Origin: CAWHOW01 sp963831005
GTDB lineage: Bacteria > Bacteroidota > Bacteroidia > Bacteroidales > CG2-30-32-10
Direction of reading: 5' to 3'
NCBI GenBank assembly: GCA_963831005.1
Contig: CAWHOW010000048.1
Span: 1 to 64,000 of the forward strand
DNA: 64,000 bases
Within the stretch, counting starts at the first letter, position 1. Every line of letters starts with the position of its first letter. The notes under the pieces were generated by a model. The model did no database searches. It was not told the origin of the DNA and worked only from the letters and a program-made list of their open reading frames with translations. The translations under genes were made by a program, and so were the position numbers. This document shows, piece by piece, positions 18,474-26,639 of this stretch.

Positions 18474-20213
18474 TTATACCTCCTGTAATTCTAATGATAA
18501 TGACATTGACATTAATCCTTCTATCTCAGAAATGATCTGCTGATCGGTAAAGTGCCTGCTGCGTATAGCGCCTGTTGGACAAGCTGATCCGCAGGTACCG
18601 CAACCTTTACAAAGAATTTCATTGACAACCGACACTCTCTTTTCATCATTAAAGCTGATAGCTGTATAAGGACAAACTTTGATACATGTCTGGCATCCGC
18701 AGCAAACTTCTTCATTCACACAGGCAGTAGTAACTTCAACTGTAACCGAACCTTTAGCCATGATACCCATTATACGGGCGGCAGCAGCTCTTGCCTGTGA
18801 AACTGAATCGGGAATATCTTTTGGTCCCTGGCAACCGCCTACAATATAAACACCGTTTGTGGTTGTGGCGACGGGATCAAGTTTTGGATGTTTTTCAATA
18901 TAGAATGCATTTCCGTCCATGCTGATACCGACAGAATGTGCAATTTCCTTAGCATTAGCATGTGCTTCCATACCTGTCATTAATATCACCATGTCGGCAG
19001 GAATTTCGACTGCTTCACCTGAAAGTTTTTCATTCAGTTCAATGAGCATGCTATAATCTTTGCCCTTCGACTGCTTAATTTTCGGTATATCATTTTGCTG
19101 GTCGAACATCATGAACATTACATGCTGACGTGATGTTGCTGCATAGAGTTCTTCACAGCCCTTACCCATGGCTCGCATATCAGCATAGAGTTCATAAATA
19201 TTTGTTGTTGGTAATGCTGACCTGAGTTGGTTCGCATATTTCAATGCAGTTAGACAACAGGTGCGTGAACAATATTCATGTTGCTCTTTATTCCTGCTTC
19301 CTACACAATGAATGATGGCAACATTTTTAGGTTCACTGCCATCTTTCTTTACAATCTTGCCTTTGTTCAGCATTTCTTCAAATTCCAGCGATGTTATTAC
19401 ATCGGGAATTTTGCCATAACCGTAATTAATAACTTTTGAAGCATCTGAAGGCCTTAATCCTGTTGCTACAATAATGTTACCGAAATTCAACCTGGTATCT
19501 TTTCCATCCTTTTTAATAGTGGTTTCAAAGTTTCCTATATAACCGAAAATTTCTTTTATTTCATTATCAAGGAAAAGTTGAATGTTCTTGTGGGTCTTCA
19601 CGCTTTTTACAAGCGGTTTCATCATTTGCTGTGCGCTTGTCAGGTAAGGGAACGTAAGATCAAGTTTTGCAGCATGGCCGCCAAGGTCTTTACTTTTTTC
19701 AATCAAATAAACTGTCTTTCCTGCATTAGCAATTTCAAGCGCTGCGCTCATACCGGCAATTCCACCGCCTATAATTAGTGTGGAAGGATTAATATCAACG
19801 GTACGTGCATCAAGTGGTTCGTGGAAATTCACACGGTTCACAGCAGCGGCAACAAGTGATTTTGCTTTCTTAGTAGCTTCAGCGCGGTCGGTATGTACCC
19901 ATGAATTCTGTTCACGAATGTTAGCCATTTCGAACAGGTAGGGATTAAGTCCTGCTTTTTCTAATGCTTTCCTGAAAGTAAGCTCATGTATTCTGGGTGA
20001 GCAGGCAGAAACAACTATGCGGTTAAGCTGATGCTCCTTGATATCTTTTACAATAAGATCCTGTCCCGGATCAGAACACATATATTTATAATTCTTGGAG
20101 ATCACGACATTGGGCAGTCTGCCAATCTCATCGGCTACGGATTCCACATCAACCATCTTCGCGATGTTGGTCCCGCACCAGCAAACATATACTCCTATTC
20201 TTGGTTTTTCCAT
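18474..20213 (-). CDS. hdrA: HdrA-like FAD/iron-sulfur protein 2, with N-terminal and C-terminal clusters
   Basis: This 579-aa flavoprotein has an HdrA-type N-terminal Cys region (C11-x-C13, C46, C71) and a Rossmann GGGIAG at 149-154 for FAD. The body resembles HdrA (VGSRN, YCSRTCC, GGCQGPKDIPDSVSQA). Near the C-terminus are two ferredoxin-type [4Fe-4S] motifs: CCGCQTCIKVCP and CKGCGTCGSACP. The position that carries FPTLDCAAC in canonical HdrA reads FPYLTSAQQ, so that Cys site is lost. The gene is 2 bp upstream of mvhD, making this the probable partner of the hydrogenase. A QmoB-like role is the alternative label. It differs in a complementary way from the other HdrA-like protein at 21355-23166. 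Confidence 0.88.
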   Translation of the reverse strand: MEKPRIGVYVCWCGTNIAKMVDVESVADEIGRLPNVVISKNYKYMCSDPGQDLIVKDIKEHQLNRIVVSACSPRIHELTFRKALEKAGLNPYLFEMANIREQNSWVHTDRAEATKKAKSLVAAAVNRVNFHEPLDARTVDINPSTLIIGGGIAGMSAALEIANAGKTVYLIEKSKDLGGHAAKLDLTFPYLTSAQQMMKPLVKSVKTHKNIQLFLDNEIKEIFGYIGNFETTIKKDGKDTRLNFGNIIVATGLRPSDASKVINYGYGKIPDVITSLEFEEMLNKGKIVKKDGSEPKNVAIIHCVGSRNKEQHEYCSRTCCLTALKYANQLRSALPTTNIYELYADMRAMGKGCEELYAATSRQHVMFMMFDQQNDIPKIKQSKGKDYSMLIELNEKLSGEAVEIPADMVILMTGMEAHANAKEIAHSVGISMDGNAFYIEKHPKLDPVATTTNGVYIVGGCQGPKDIPDSVSQARAAAARIMGIMAKGSVTVEVTTACVNEEVCCGCQTCIKVCPYTAISFNDEKRVSVVNEILCKGCGTCGSACPTGAIRSRHFTDQQIISEIEGLMSMSLSLELQEV

Positions 20214-20239
20214 GGTTATTGGTTATAATATTTTACGTT

Positions 20240-21358
20240 TTATTTTTTCGAAGCTTTCTTTAATGCTGCAAAATACACGGCAAACGGACGGTAAGCTAAA
20301 TGCGACCATTTTGAGAATGGTACCTCTATCATGATCATCGGCACGAGTATAGCAAGGTGTATGATATAAGTATAATATGTGGCTGCAACCATTCCGTTTA
20401 TCCTGAAAATATGGACAAGTATCCCGGTAATGGTAGTAAGAACAAGCATAATGATGAACAGCCAGTCGGTGATATGTGAGAATTTAAACTTCTCATTATT
20501 CTTTTTAATACGTCCGATAAATACAGCTACCAGTCCGAACATTAAACCAAATGTTGCATAATAACCTAGTATTCTTTGTGGTTCATACCAATGATAGATT
20601 TTATCTGTCTGGAACCATGGAAGGTAAACAACGATCATGGTGAACATTAAGACATAGCCAGACATCAATAACCAATGCCACAGCCAGTAATTTTTTCCTT
20701 CGCATTTATTGAATTTAACCTGTGTGGCAAAATGTACAACAAGGTTCCAGGCTTCAGTAAAATATGAAAAGAATTTTATCTTGACTGATTTATCTTTGAT
20801 CACGGTTTTGTACCACATGCGCATGATATTTGTAATAAGTAATCCTGCTACAAGTAGAGCCATAGTCCAGTCGCCTGCTTCAATTAAATTATGAGGGAAC
20901 ATTTGATCTAACTGTACACCTCCTTCCGGAGTCAAAGCAGTGATGATTCCTGCTGTGTTGGCAAACAGGAGGAGAAATGTCGTAACCAAACCAATAAAAA
21001 CTATTGCAAAGAATTCCCACAAATGTGATGTGTAGAATTTCTTTGAAAGTCCAGTCCAGTCATAAACAGAAGTAAGGTATCGGCGGAGTATCATCATCGT
21101 TTCACCGGGATTTGCATCTCGCGGACATGTAGATGAACAATCGCCGCAATAATAACAAAGCCATGGTTCAACGCTTGTTGTGATGGTGTCTTTTAATCCC
21201 ATTTGTAAGGCCCTGTAGCCTTTCCTCGGGAATAAGAAGCCCTGTTCGGTTAGGGGGCAAACAGCAGTGCAGTTGCCGCAATGGAAACATTCGTTCCATG
21301 TTCCTTTACCGAATTTTTCAATTTCCAATACTAAGGTAGGATCTACTCTCTGACTCAT
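20240..21358 (-). CDS. qmoC: QmoC-like membrane subunit: HdrC-type iron-sulfur domain fused to a NarI-like cytochrome domain
   Basis: This 372-aa protein begins with two [4Fe-4S] motifs of HdrC type, C24-C27-C30-C34 (CFHCGNCTAVC) and C68-C71-C74-C78 (CYYCGDCSSTC). About six membrane helices follow from residue 108 onward. Histidines within or near the helices (HLWEFF, NLVVHFATQ, LWHWLLMSG, GILVHIF, YIIHLAIL) are suitable heme b ligands as in NarI/HdrE domains. The same architecture defines QmoC of sulfate reducers, which hands electrons to or from menaquinone. The start overlaps the stop of the upstream HdrA-like gene by 4 bp, so the two are translationally coupled. It anchors the complex to the inner membrane. 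Confidence 0.88.
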   Translation of the reverse strand: MSQRVDPTLVLEIEKFGKGTWNECFHCGNCTAVCPLTEQGFLFPRKGYRALQMGLKDTITTSVEPWLCYYCGDCSSTCPRDANPGETMMILRRYLTSVYDWTGLSKKFYTSHLWEFFAIVFIGLVTTFLLLFANTAGIITALTPEGGVQLDQMFPHNLIEAGDWTMALLVAGLLITNIMRMWYKTVIKDKSVKIKFFSYFTEAWNLVVHFATQVKFNKCEGKNYWLWHWLLMSGYVLMFTMIVVYLPWFQTDKIYHWYEPQRILGYYATFGLMFGLVAVFIGRIKKNNEKFKFSHITDWLFIIMLVLTTITGILVHIFRINGMVAATYYTYIIHLAILVPMIMIEVPFSKWSHLAYRPFAVYFAALKKASKK

Positions 21359-23166
21359 ATTTTTTCCTCCGTTAATGAAAGTTTTTTTACTTGTGATTCA
21401 ATTTGTGAAAGAGAAAGGTCTTTAACACTTTTATTTATCTTGCCTTTCACTACACTTTGTAATACTCTTGACGCGGCAGCAGAAGCCTGTGCAACCGTAT
21501 CAGGAATATCCTTTGGTCCCTGACATACTCCTGCTACAGAAATACCACCGGTGAATGTGCTTACAGGGTTACTTGCATTGTTTGCTTCCATGAACCAGCC
21601 ATCATCAGTTCTTTCAATTCCAAGCATGTCAGCAAGCTGTGCGGCATCTTCTCTTGGTTCCAAACCAACGGCGAGAATTACCATATCTACTTTTTCTTCA
21701 AGAAGGTTTCCACCGAGAACATCTTCAGTGCGAAGCAGCAACTGTGTACCGCTTTGTTCCACCTTGGCCGTCCTTCCTCTTATCATGCGAACACCTTCAT
21801 GTTTGATGCGTTCGTAAAATTCTTCATATCCCTTACCAAATGCCCTCATATCGATAAAATATTCGCTGACTTTAGCATCAGGAATTTTTTCAGTAACAAG
21901 GTGGGCAAGTTTTAAAGAGTACATACAACAAACCTTAGAGCAATATTTATTATAGTTCTCATCACGGCTGCCAATGCAATGAATTAGTGCAACACTTTTA
22001 GGAACATCACTGTCGCCTAAGAATATTTTTCTGCCTTTTTTATCTTCGCTTCTGTAAACTATATTTCCTCCTGTTGGGCCAGCAGCATTGATAAGCCTTT
22101 CAAATTCCAGTGAAGTGATGACATTTGGAAATTTTCCATAGCCGAATCTTTCAGCGCGTGAAGCATCAAAGATTTTGAAACCGGTAGCTACAATTATATT
22201 TCCAACATTAATATCTACTTCTTCATCTTTTTCATCCAGATTAATACAATCAGGAACAGGGCAGACTTTAACACAAACCTGGCATTTCCCTTTTTGGACA
22301 TAAGTACAACTTTCAGCGTCGATAAGATATTTATTAGGTACTGCCTGTGGGAAAGGAATGTAAATGGCCTTTCTTAATGTGGTGGAAGCATCGAATTCGC
22401 TTGCTGCAACACCCGGACATTTTTCTGCACATGATCCGCAACCAATGCATGTAGCTAGATTTACACGGCGGGCTTTTTTCAGGACATGTACCTTATAATT
22501 ACCTGCTGTGCCTGACACACCTTTTACTTCACAGTATGTCATTAATTTAATTTTAGGATGCTGACCGATATCAACCATTTTAGGTGTAAGGATACAAGCA
22601 GCACAGTCGAGCGTCGGGAATGTTTTATCAAACATAGCCATGTGTCCGCCAATGGTTCCTGATTTTTCTACAAGATAAACCTGTTGTCCTGCATCTGCAA
22701 TTTCAAGAGATGCCTGGATCCCGGCTATTCCACCACCAATTACAAGTGTGTCGGGGTTAAGTGAGATCTCTTCAGTAGTAGCAGCAGTATCAAAAGACAC
22801 ACCTTCGATTGCACATGCCATAATAGCTTTTGCGCGTTCGGTATCGGATGGCCTTATAGCGCCAAATTCTCTGAAGCTTGCTACAAATACATCTTCCGGT
22901 TTATTTCCGGCAGCGACCATTGCCTTAGCAAAGTAACTTTTTACCATTCCCGGCATATCACCGGCAACGATGATCCTTTTAAGGTTTTCCTTTTTAATCT
23001 TATCAACTACCTTATTATTATCGCTTAATGAAATATCCTGAGAATCCCATACAACGGAAACATCAGAATTCTTTCTCACGTATTCGGCAATTGCAGAATA
23101 ATCGACAGTAGAGGAATGACCATTTGGATTGTAAAAGTAAATTCCTGTTAGTTTTTTTTCTCCCAT
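21355..23166 (-). CDS. hdrA: HdrA-like FAD/iron-sulfur protein 1, with CAAC motif and internal clusters
   Basis: This 603-aa protein is the first gene of the hydrogenase operon. The FAD-binding GGGIAG lies at 144-149, followed by the HdrA hallmark FPTLDCAACILTPKM (C188, C191). Internal [4Fe-4S] motifs are CIGCGSCAEKC at 240-250 and a second Cys group at about 287-307. The C-terminal part has VGLEP and GVCQGPKDIPDTVAQA. Its first 130 residues align with the HdrA N-terminal domain but have lost the Cys pairs seen there (TGIYFYNPNG replaces the usual CxCG segment). It is therefore complementary to the 579-aa paralogue: together they hold a full HdrA cluster set. A QmoA-like role in a quinone-linked complex is inferred. 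Confidence 0.88.
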   Translation of the reverse strand: MGEKKLTGIYFYNPNGHSSTVDYSAIAEYVRKNSDVSVVWDSQDISLSDNNKVVDKIKKENLKRIIVAGDMPGMVKSYFAKAMVAAGNKPEDVFVASFREFGAIRPSDTERAKAIMACAIEGVSFDTAATTEEISLNPDTLVIGGGIAGIQASLEIADAGQQVYLVEKSGTIGGHMAMFDKTFPTLDCAACILTPKMVDIGQHPKIKLMTYCEVKGVSGTAGNYKVHVLKKARRVNLATCIGCGSCAEKCPGVAASEFDASTTLRKAIYIPFPQAVPNKYLIDAESCTYVQKGKCQVCVKVCPVPDCINLDEKDEEVDINVGNIIVATGFKIFDASRAERFGYGKFPNVITSLEFERLINAAGPTGGNIVYRSEDKKGRKIFLGDSDVPKSVALIHCIGSRDENYNKYCSKVCCMYSLKLAHLVTEKIPDAKVSEYFIDMRAFGKGYEEFYERIKHEGVRMIRGRTAKVEQSGTQLLLRTEDVLGGNLLEEKVDMVILAVGLEPREDAAQLADMLGIERTDDGWFMEANNASNPVSTFTGGISVAGVCQGPKDIPDTVAQASAAASRVLQSVVKGKINKSVKDLSLSQIESQVKKLSLTEEKI

Positions 23167-23287
23167 GTTGCAACTGTTAGCTGTAAAAATTTGATTTATA
23201 ATTGATTTGAAAAATTATCTATATGTTAAATGATTCACATTTCGTGTATGCAAGTTTATAGGTTTTAATCACAATATTATATGACAC

Positions 23288-23309
23288 ATATCATTGTAAA
23301 AAATGATAT
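23288..23309. promoter_or_regulatory. Perfect palindromic candidate operator upstream of the hydrogenase operon
   Basis: ATATCATT, six bases, then AATGATAT: an exact 8-bp inverted repeat of the size bound by Crp/Fnr dimers. It lies about 120 bp upstream of the first hydrogenase-operon ATG and just downstream of the Crp/Fnr gene. No T-run follows, so a terminator role is less likely. Confidence 0.6.
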
Positions 23310-23377
23310 TAGTCAGTTTTTAAACTGTGAATGGTTAAACTATTAAATGAGAATTGTTAGGAATAAAGACTAACAGC

Positions 23378-24079
23378 TTAAAGGTTAGCTATCCTGTTAA
23401 GACCCCTGACATCGGTTACAGTGATCTTTCTGCCTTTGATGGAGATATAATTATCATTTTTAAATTCTGACAGCAATCTGATAATGGTTTCGGTAGCAGT
23501 ACCAACAAGGTTAGCAAGGTCTTGCCGCGATAGAGTAATGATGGTATTTGTGCTTTCACTTGCTAATTCAGCCTTAAATACTTTGTTCAATGTAACAAGA
23601 GTTTCTGCCAGCCTTTCCCTTACAGGTTTCTGAGCAATGGAGATGACTTTATTATTAGCATCTTCAAGCATTTCGCTTAATGAAGCAATAATTGAATTAG
23701 TGATTTGAGGGTATTTATTTAATATATCCTGGAAATCCTGTTTGGTAATGAAACAAACGATTGAATCTTCAATGGTAACAGCAGCCGAAGTATAATTTTT
23801 ATCACACATCACTGATCTTAATCCAAAGAATTCACCTGGTAAAGCGAAGCGGATTATTTGTTCTTTGCCGTAAGCGCCGGTCTTATAGATTTTAACTTTA
23901 CCTTTATTAAGACAATAAATTCCATTTGGCCTTGTACCGGAAGTAAAAATTGTCTGCCCTTTTTTATATGAGATACAGCTTTTTTTCTCGCTAAGGTCAA
24001 GCATATCATTCTTAGCCAGCTTGCTAAAAAATGATTTGAAAAGCACATTGCAATTGTCACAATTTTGCCTGACCATCAT
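23378..24079 (-). CDS. Crp/Fnr-family transcriptional regulator
   Basis: This 233-aa regulator has a cyclic-nucleotide-binding-type sensor domain at about 20-140 (FTSGTRPNGIYCLNKGKVKIY; PGEFFGLRSVM), a dimer helix, and a C-terminal winged helix at about 165-230 (LSRQDLANLVGTATETIIRLLSEFKND). Cysteines C7 and C10 lie at the N-terminus, with C35 and C56 further on. This recalls Fnr-type iron-sulfur binding but the spacing is not canonical, so oxygen sensing is only a possibility. It lies directly upstream of the hydrogenase operon, in the same direction, with a perfect palindrome in the 211-bp gap. Control of the hydrogenase is the natural inference. An inverted-repeat element is inserted just upstream of its promoter. 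Confidence 0.9.
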   Translation of the reverse strand: MMVRQNCDNCNVLFKSFFSKLAKNDMLDLSEKKSCISYKKGQTIFTSGTRPNGIYCLNKGKVKIYKTGAYGKEQIIRFALPGEFFGLRSVMCDKNYTSAAVTIEDSIVCFITKQDFQDILNKYPQITNSIIASLSEMLEDANNKVISIAQKPVRERLAETLVTLNKVFKAELASESTNTIITLSRQDLANLVGTATETIIRLLSEFKNDNYISIKGRKITVTDVRGLNRIANL

Positions 24080-24114
24080 GAGTAAATATTATATCTTATC
24101 GAACAAATCTTATG

Positions 24115-24122
24115 CAAAATTA
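24115..24122 (-). promoter_or_regulatory. Candidate -7 box for the Crp/Fnr gene
   Basis: On the minus strand this reads TAATTTTG, matching the Bacteroidota TAnnTTTG box, 36 bp upstream of the ATG at 24079. No good -33 TTG was found at the normal distance. The region where it would lie borders the inverted-repeat element beginning at 24144. Confidence 0.4.
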
Positions 24123-24143
24123 CAACAAATTTTATTAATTCAG

Positions 24144-24371
24144 GTTACGCACAGATAATTTAATATCCTTATTAAATAAGATTCCTCACTTCGTTCGGAA
24201 TGACATGTTTGATTGAGGGATAGCTGGGGGATGAGGTGGCGATTCGCATTGAGCGAATCGCCACCTCATCCCCCACAAGAAAATAAATAAATTGTCATTC
24301 CGAATGGATCCGCCAGCTGGCGGAGAAATGAGGAATCTAATATGACAAAATACTTTTTTGCGTAACATCAG
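24144..24371. mobile_element. GTTACGCA-terminus inverted-repeat element A (non-autonomous, MITE-like)
   Basis: This 228-bp palindromic element carries no gene. Its left end is GTTACGCA and its right end TGCGTAACATCAG. The same 14-bp sequence (TTATTAATTCAGGT) occurs at 24132-24145 and 24372-24385, as expected for a target duplication. The interior has nested inverted repeats: CCTCACTTCGTTCGGAATGA against TCATTCCGAATGG, and a strong central hairpin GGTGGCGATTCG/CGAATCGCCACC. Elements with the same ends lie at 24411 and 45991. Confidence 0.75.
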
Positions 24372-24410
24372 TTATTAATTCAGGTAAAAGAATATTTGAT
24401 TTGGTAATTC

Positions 24411-24705
24411 ATGTTACGCATTTTTAATAATATTTCAATGCTGTCCGACTAAATTCAGGACGCTCCAATGGAGCTAATGTTGCATTTATTATTAATTCTA
24501 TAAACAGTCAACTCCTACGGAGCTTGCATTATTTAGTCCGCCAGCCGGCGGACGATCTGTTTATAGAAAATAATTTATCCGCCAGTTGGCGGATAGCCCC
24601 GTCGGGGCGACCTGTAACATCGAAAAGTTTCTCTTTCTACTGTAGAATCGGCACGGACAGTCCGCTATATTTAATAATTATTTTTTGTTTGCGTAACATC
24701 ACATT
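24411..24705. mobile_element. GTTACGCA-terminus inverted-repeat element B
   Basis: The ends are ATGTTACGCA and TGCGTAACAT, a perfect 10-bp inverted repeat. The 9-bp GTAATTCAT occurs on both sides, at 24404-24412 and 24706-24714. Inside are several small palindromes (CCGCCAGCCGGCGG, CCGCCAGTTGGCGG, CCCCGTCGGGG, CTCCAATGGAG). No coding sequence is recognisable. It lies only about 40 bp from element A. Confidence 0.7.
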
Positions 24706-24860
24706 GTAATTCATACTCTATTATCTGAATATCTTTGAATCTTTGTGGAACAGATATGTCATAAAATTGTAATAAGTTCTCACAAAGTTTATTCACAAAT
24801 ATTTATTAAAATAAGGTGCTCATGAATATATTTTAAAATTGCCAACTGTTATTATCGAAA

Positions 24861-25180
24861 GCAACTAAATAACTATAGTAATCTGTTCGATAACTATAGT
24901 AATTAACTAAATAACTATAGTAATCAACTAAATAACTATAGTAATCAACTAAATAACTATAGTAATTAACTAAATAACTATAGTGATCAACTAAATAACT
25001 ATAGTGATCAACTAAATAACTATAGTGATCAGCTAAATAACTATAGTGATCAACTAAATAACTATAGTGATCAGCTAAATAACTATAGTGATCAACTAAA
25101 TAACTATAGTGATCAACTAAATAACTATAGTGATCAGCTAAATAACTATAGTGATCAACTAAATAACTATAGTTATCAGC
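24861..25180. repeat. 21-bp-period minisatellite array 2, fifteen units, GATC-phased
   Basis: Fifteen near-identical units share CTAAATAACTATAGT, at a strict 21-bp spacing from about 24871 to 25165. The first five unit junctions read AATC or AATT, and the next nine read GATC, giving nine GATC sites at exact 21-bp intervals. Identity is much higher than in array 1, implying recent expansion or homogenisation. There are no spacers and no coding frame of interest. Confidence 0.92.
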
Positions 25181-25312
25181 TCGCTTTGGATTTTGGCTGA
25201 GGGGTATGCTTAGCGAAGGTGCTAAGTTAGACCTGGCAAAGAGGAAATGTTTTTAAAGAAACCTATAAGAAACAGTATGAATGGGAAAATAGCGGAATAA
25301 ATTGATTGCAAA

Positions 25313-25866
25313 TTATAGCTTCAATTCAGTTTTATATTCCGTTTTCGGCTCTTCTGCTAAGAAAAGTTCCAGTTCTTTCTGATTATTAAAACCACTTATT
25401 TTCTCTTTATATTTTGCTGCAGTTCTTTTATTTTCTATCTCTATTTTCCGGTTTTTACTTATTTGCAGGAACTTTTCTTCCTGGTCAATTCCAAGAAAAC
25501 ACCTGTTGGCTAAATTAGCTGCTATTCCTGTTGTGCTGCTTCCTGTAAATGGGTCTAATATCCATGCATCGGGTTTGGTAGAAGCAAGAATAAGTCTTGT
25601 TAAAACAGATAAAGGTTTTTGGGTAGGATGCTTTCCGCATGACTTTTCCCAGGGTGCTATTGCAGGTAATTTCCAGACATCTTTCATTTGCCTGTCGCCA
25701 TTAAGTTGTTTCATTAATTCGTAATTGAAATAATGAGGTACATTCTCTTTTTTTCGTGCCCAGATAATTTGTTCTGTTGAATGTGTAAAATAACGGCATG
25801 AGAAATTTGGGGGAGGATTATTCTTTTCCCATGTAATTACATTGAGAATTTTAAAAGCACTATTAA
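25313..25866 (-). pseudogene. 5'-truncated DNA methyltransferase (C-terminal part only)
   Basis: The open frame from 25866 to 25313 matches the C-terminal half of site-specific DNA methyltransferases of the N4/N6 type in which the catalytic motif precedes the SAM-binding motif. Visible parts are SCRYFTHSTEQIIWARK, KHPTQKP and the SAM motif DPFTGSSTTG, followed by GIDQEEKF. The catalytic DPPY or SPPY region that should lie upstream is missing, and an in-frame stop occurs at 25867-25869 with unrelated sequence beyond. An internal ATG at 25714 could still give a 133-aa product, but it would lack catalysis. It is a remnant of a restriction-modification or phage methylase within an accessory region. 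Confidence 0.8.
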
Positions 25867-25955
25867 TTTAATAAATATTCAGCTAATTGAAAATGATCAC
25901 ATTAGGTTTGGTTATTTAAAAAATTGATCTAATCTTTGCAAAAAAATAATTATAA

Positions 25956-26441
25956 ATGGATACATCATTTGAACGCTCAGTAAATACAAAAGTTGAATGG
26001 TTAACACCTCCCGAATTAGTTAAGAAATTAGGAGTATTTGATTTAGACCCATGTTGTCCTGTTAATGCACCATTTATTCATGCTAAAACAAACTTTACTA
26101 TTGAGGATAATGGATTAAAGAAAGAGTGGTTCGGGAGAGTATTTTGTAATCCCCCATATGGAAAAGAGACTACTCCTTTATGGTTAGCAAAACTAAAAAA
26201 ACATGGGAATGGAATTGCATTAATATATGCAAGGACAGAAACGAAGTACTTTTTTGAAAATATTTGGAATAATGCAGATGCTCTTTTATTCGTAAAAGGC
26301 AGAATACGATTTTATCATGTCAGCGGTAAAAAGGGTGGAACGCCAGGAGCGCCTAGTGTATTTGTAGCTTATGGAATTGAAAATGCAATAGCTTTAAAAC
26401 AAAGTGGAATTGAGGGACGTTACTTAGATTTAAAATTATAA
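25956..26441 (+). CDS. Phage-type DNA N6-adenine methyltransferase (Dam family)
   Basis: This 161-aa protein resembles the small phage Dam family: EWLTPPELVKKLG and FDLDPCC near the N-terminus, the catalytic NPPYG (FCNPPYGKETTPLWL) near residue 67, then ALIYARTETKYFFENIW and a GGTPGAPSVFVAYG C-terminal block. These enzymes usually methylate adenine and occur in prophages. No other phage gene is next to it. It converges with the small gene at 26436-26639, whose 3' end overlaps it by 6 bp. The recognition site is unknown. Confidence 0.85.
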   Translation: MDTSFERSVNTKVEWLTPPELVKKLGVFDLDPCCPVNAPFIHAKTNFTIEDNGLKKEWFGRVFCNPPYGKETTPLWLAKLKKHGNGIALIYARTETKYFFENIWNNADALLFVKGRIRFYHVSGKKGGTPGAPSVFVAYGIENAIALKQSGIEGRYLDLKL

Positions 26442-26639
26442 TATTTCATAAGCAATAAATTCCGCAACATTAAATTCCGCATCAAAAATCCATGAATTTT
26501 CTTCTAATAATTTTTTCAATGCTTCGTCTGCATTATTAACATCATCAACAATCCCTATTACCTGCATGTTTTCAACATCAAAATCTTCGTTTGGCGCTGA
26601 AGTTTGTCCTTCTTTCGTTATAAAAATATATTTCTTCAT
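26436..26639 (-). CDS. Small acidic protein in the restriction-modification operon
   Basis: This 67-aa protein (MKKYIFITKEGQTSAPN...) is rich in Asp, Glu and Asn and has no motif I recognise. Its ATG overlaps the stop of the putative restriction endonuclease gene by 4 bp, so it is translationally coupled and belongs to the same transcript. Small acidic companions of restriction systems can be controllers or unrelated passengers. No helix-turn-helix is evident here, so a C-protein role is not supported. Confidence 0.65.
   Translation of the reverse strand: MKKYIFITKEGQTSAPNEDFDVENMQVIGIVDDVNNADEALKKLLEENSWIFDAEFNVAEFIAYEIL

Noticed and set aside
23167..23377. The palindrome at 23288 as a terminator of the Crp/Fnr gene
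   Set aside because: The stem is AT-only, weak, and not followed by a T-run, so an operator role was preferred.
24861..25180. CRISPR array
   Set aside because: The units are contiguous at 21 bp with no spacers, and no cas gene is present. The same applies to the arrays at 5.9 and 47.7 kb.
25313..25714. Active methyltransferase from the internal ATG at 25714
   Set aside because: The product would contain only the SAM motif and lack the catalytic motif, and the open frame continues upstream into a truncated remnant.
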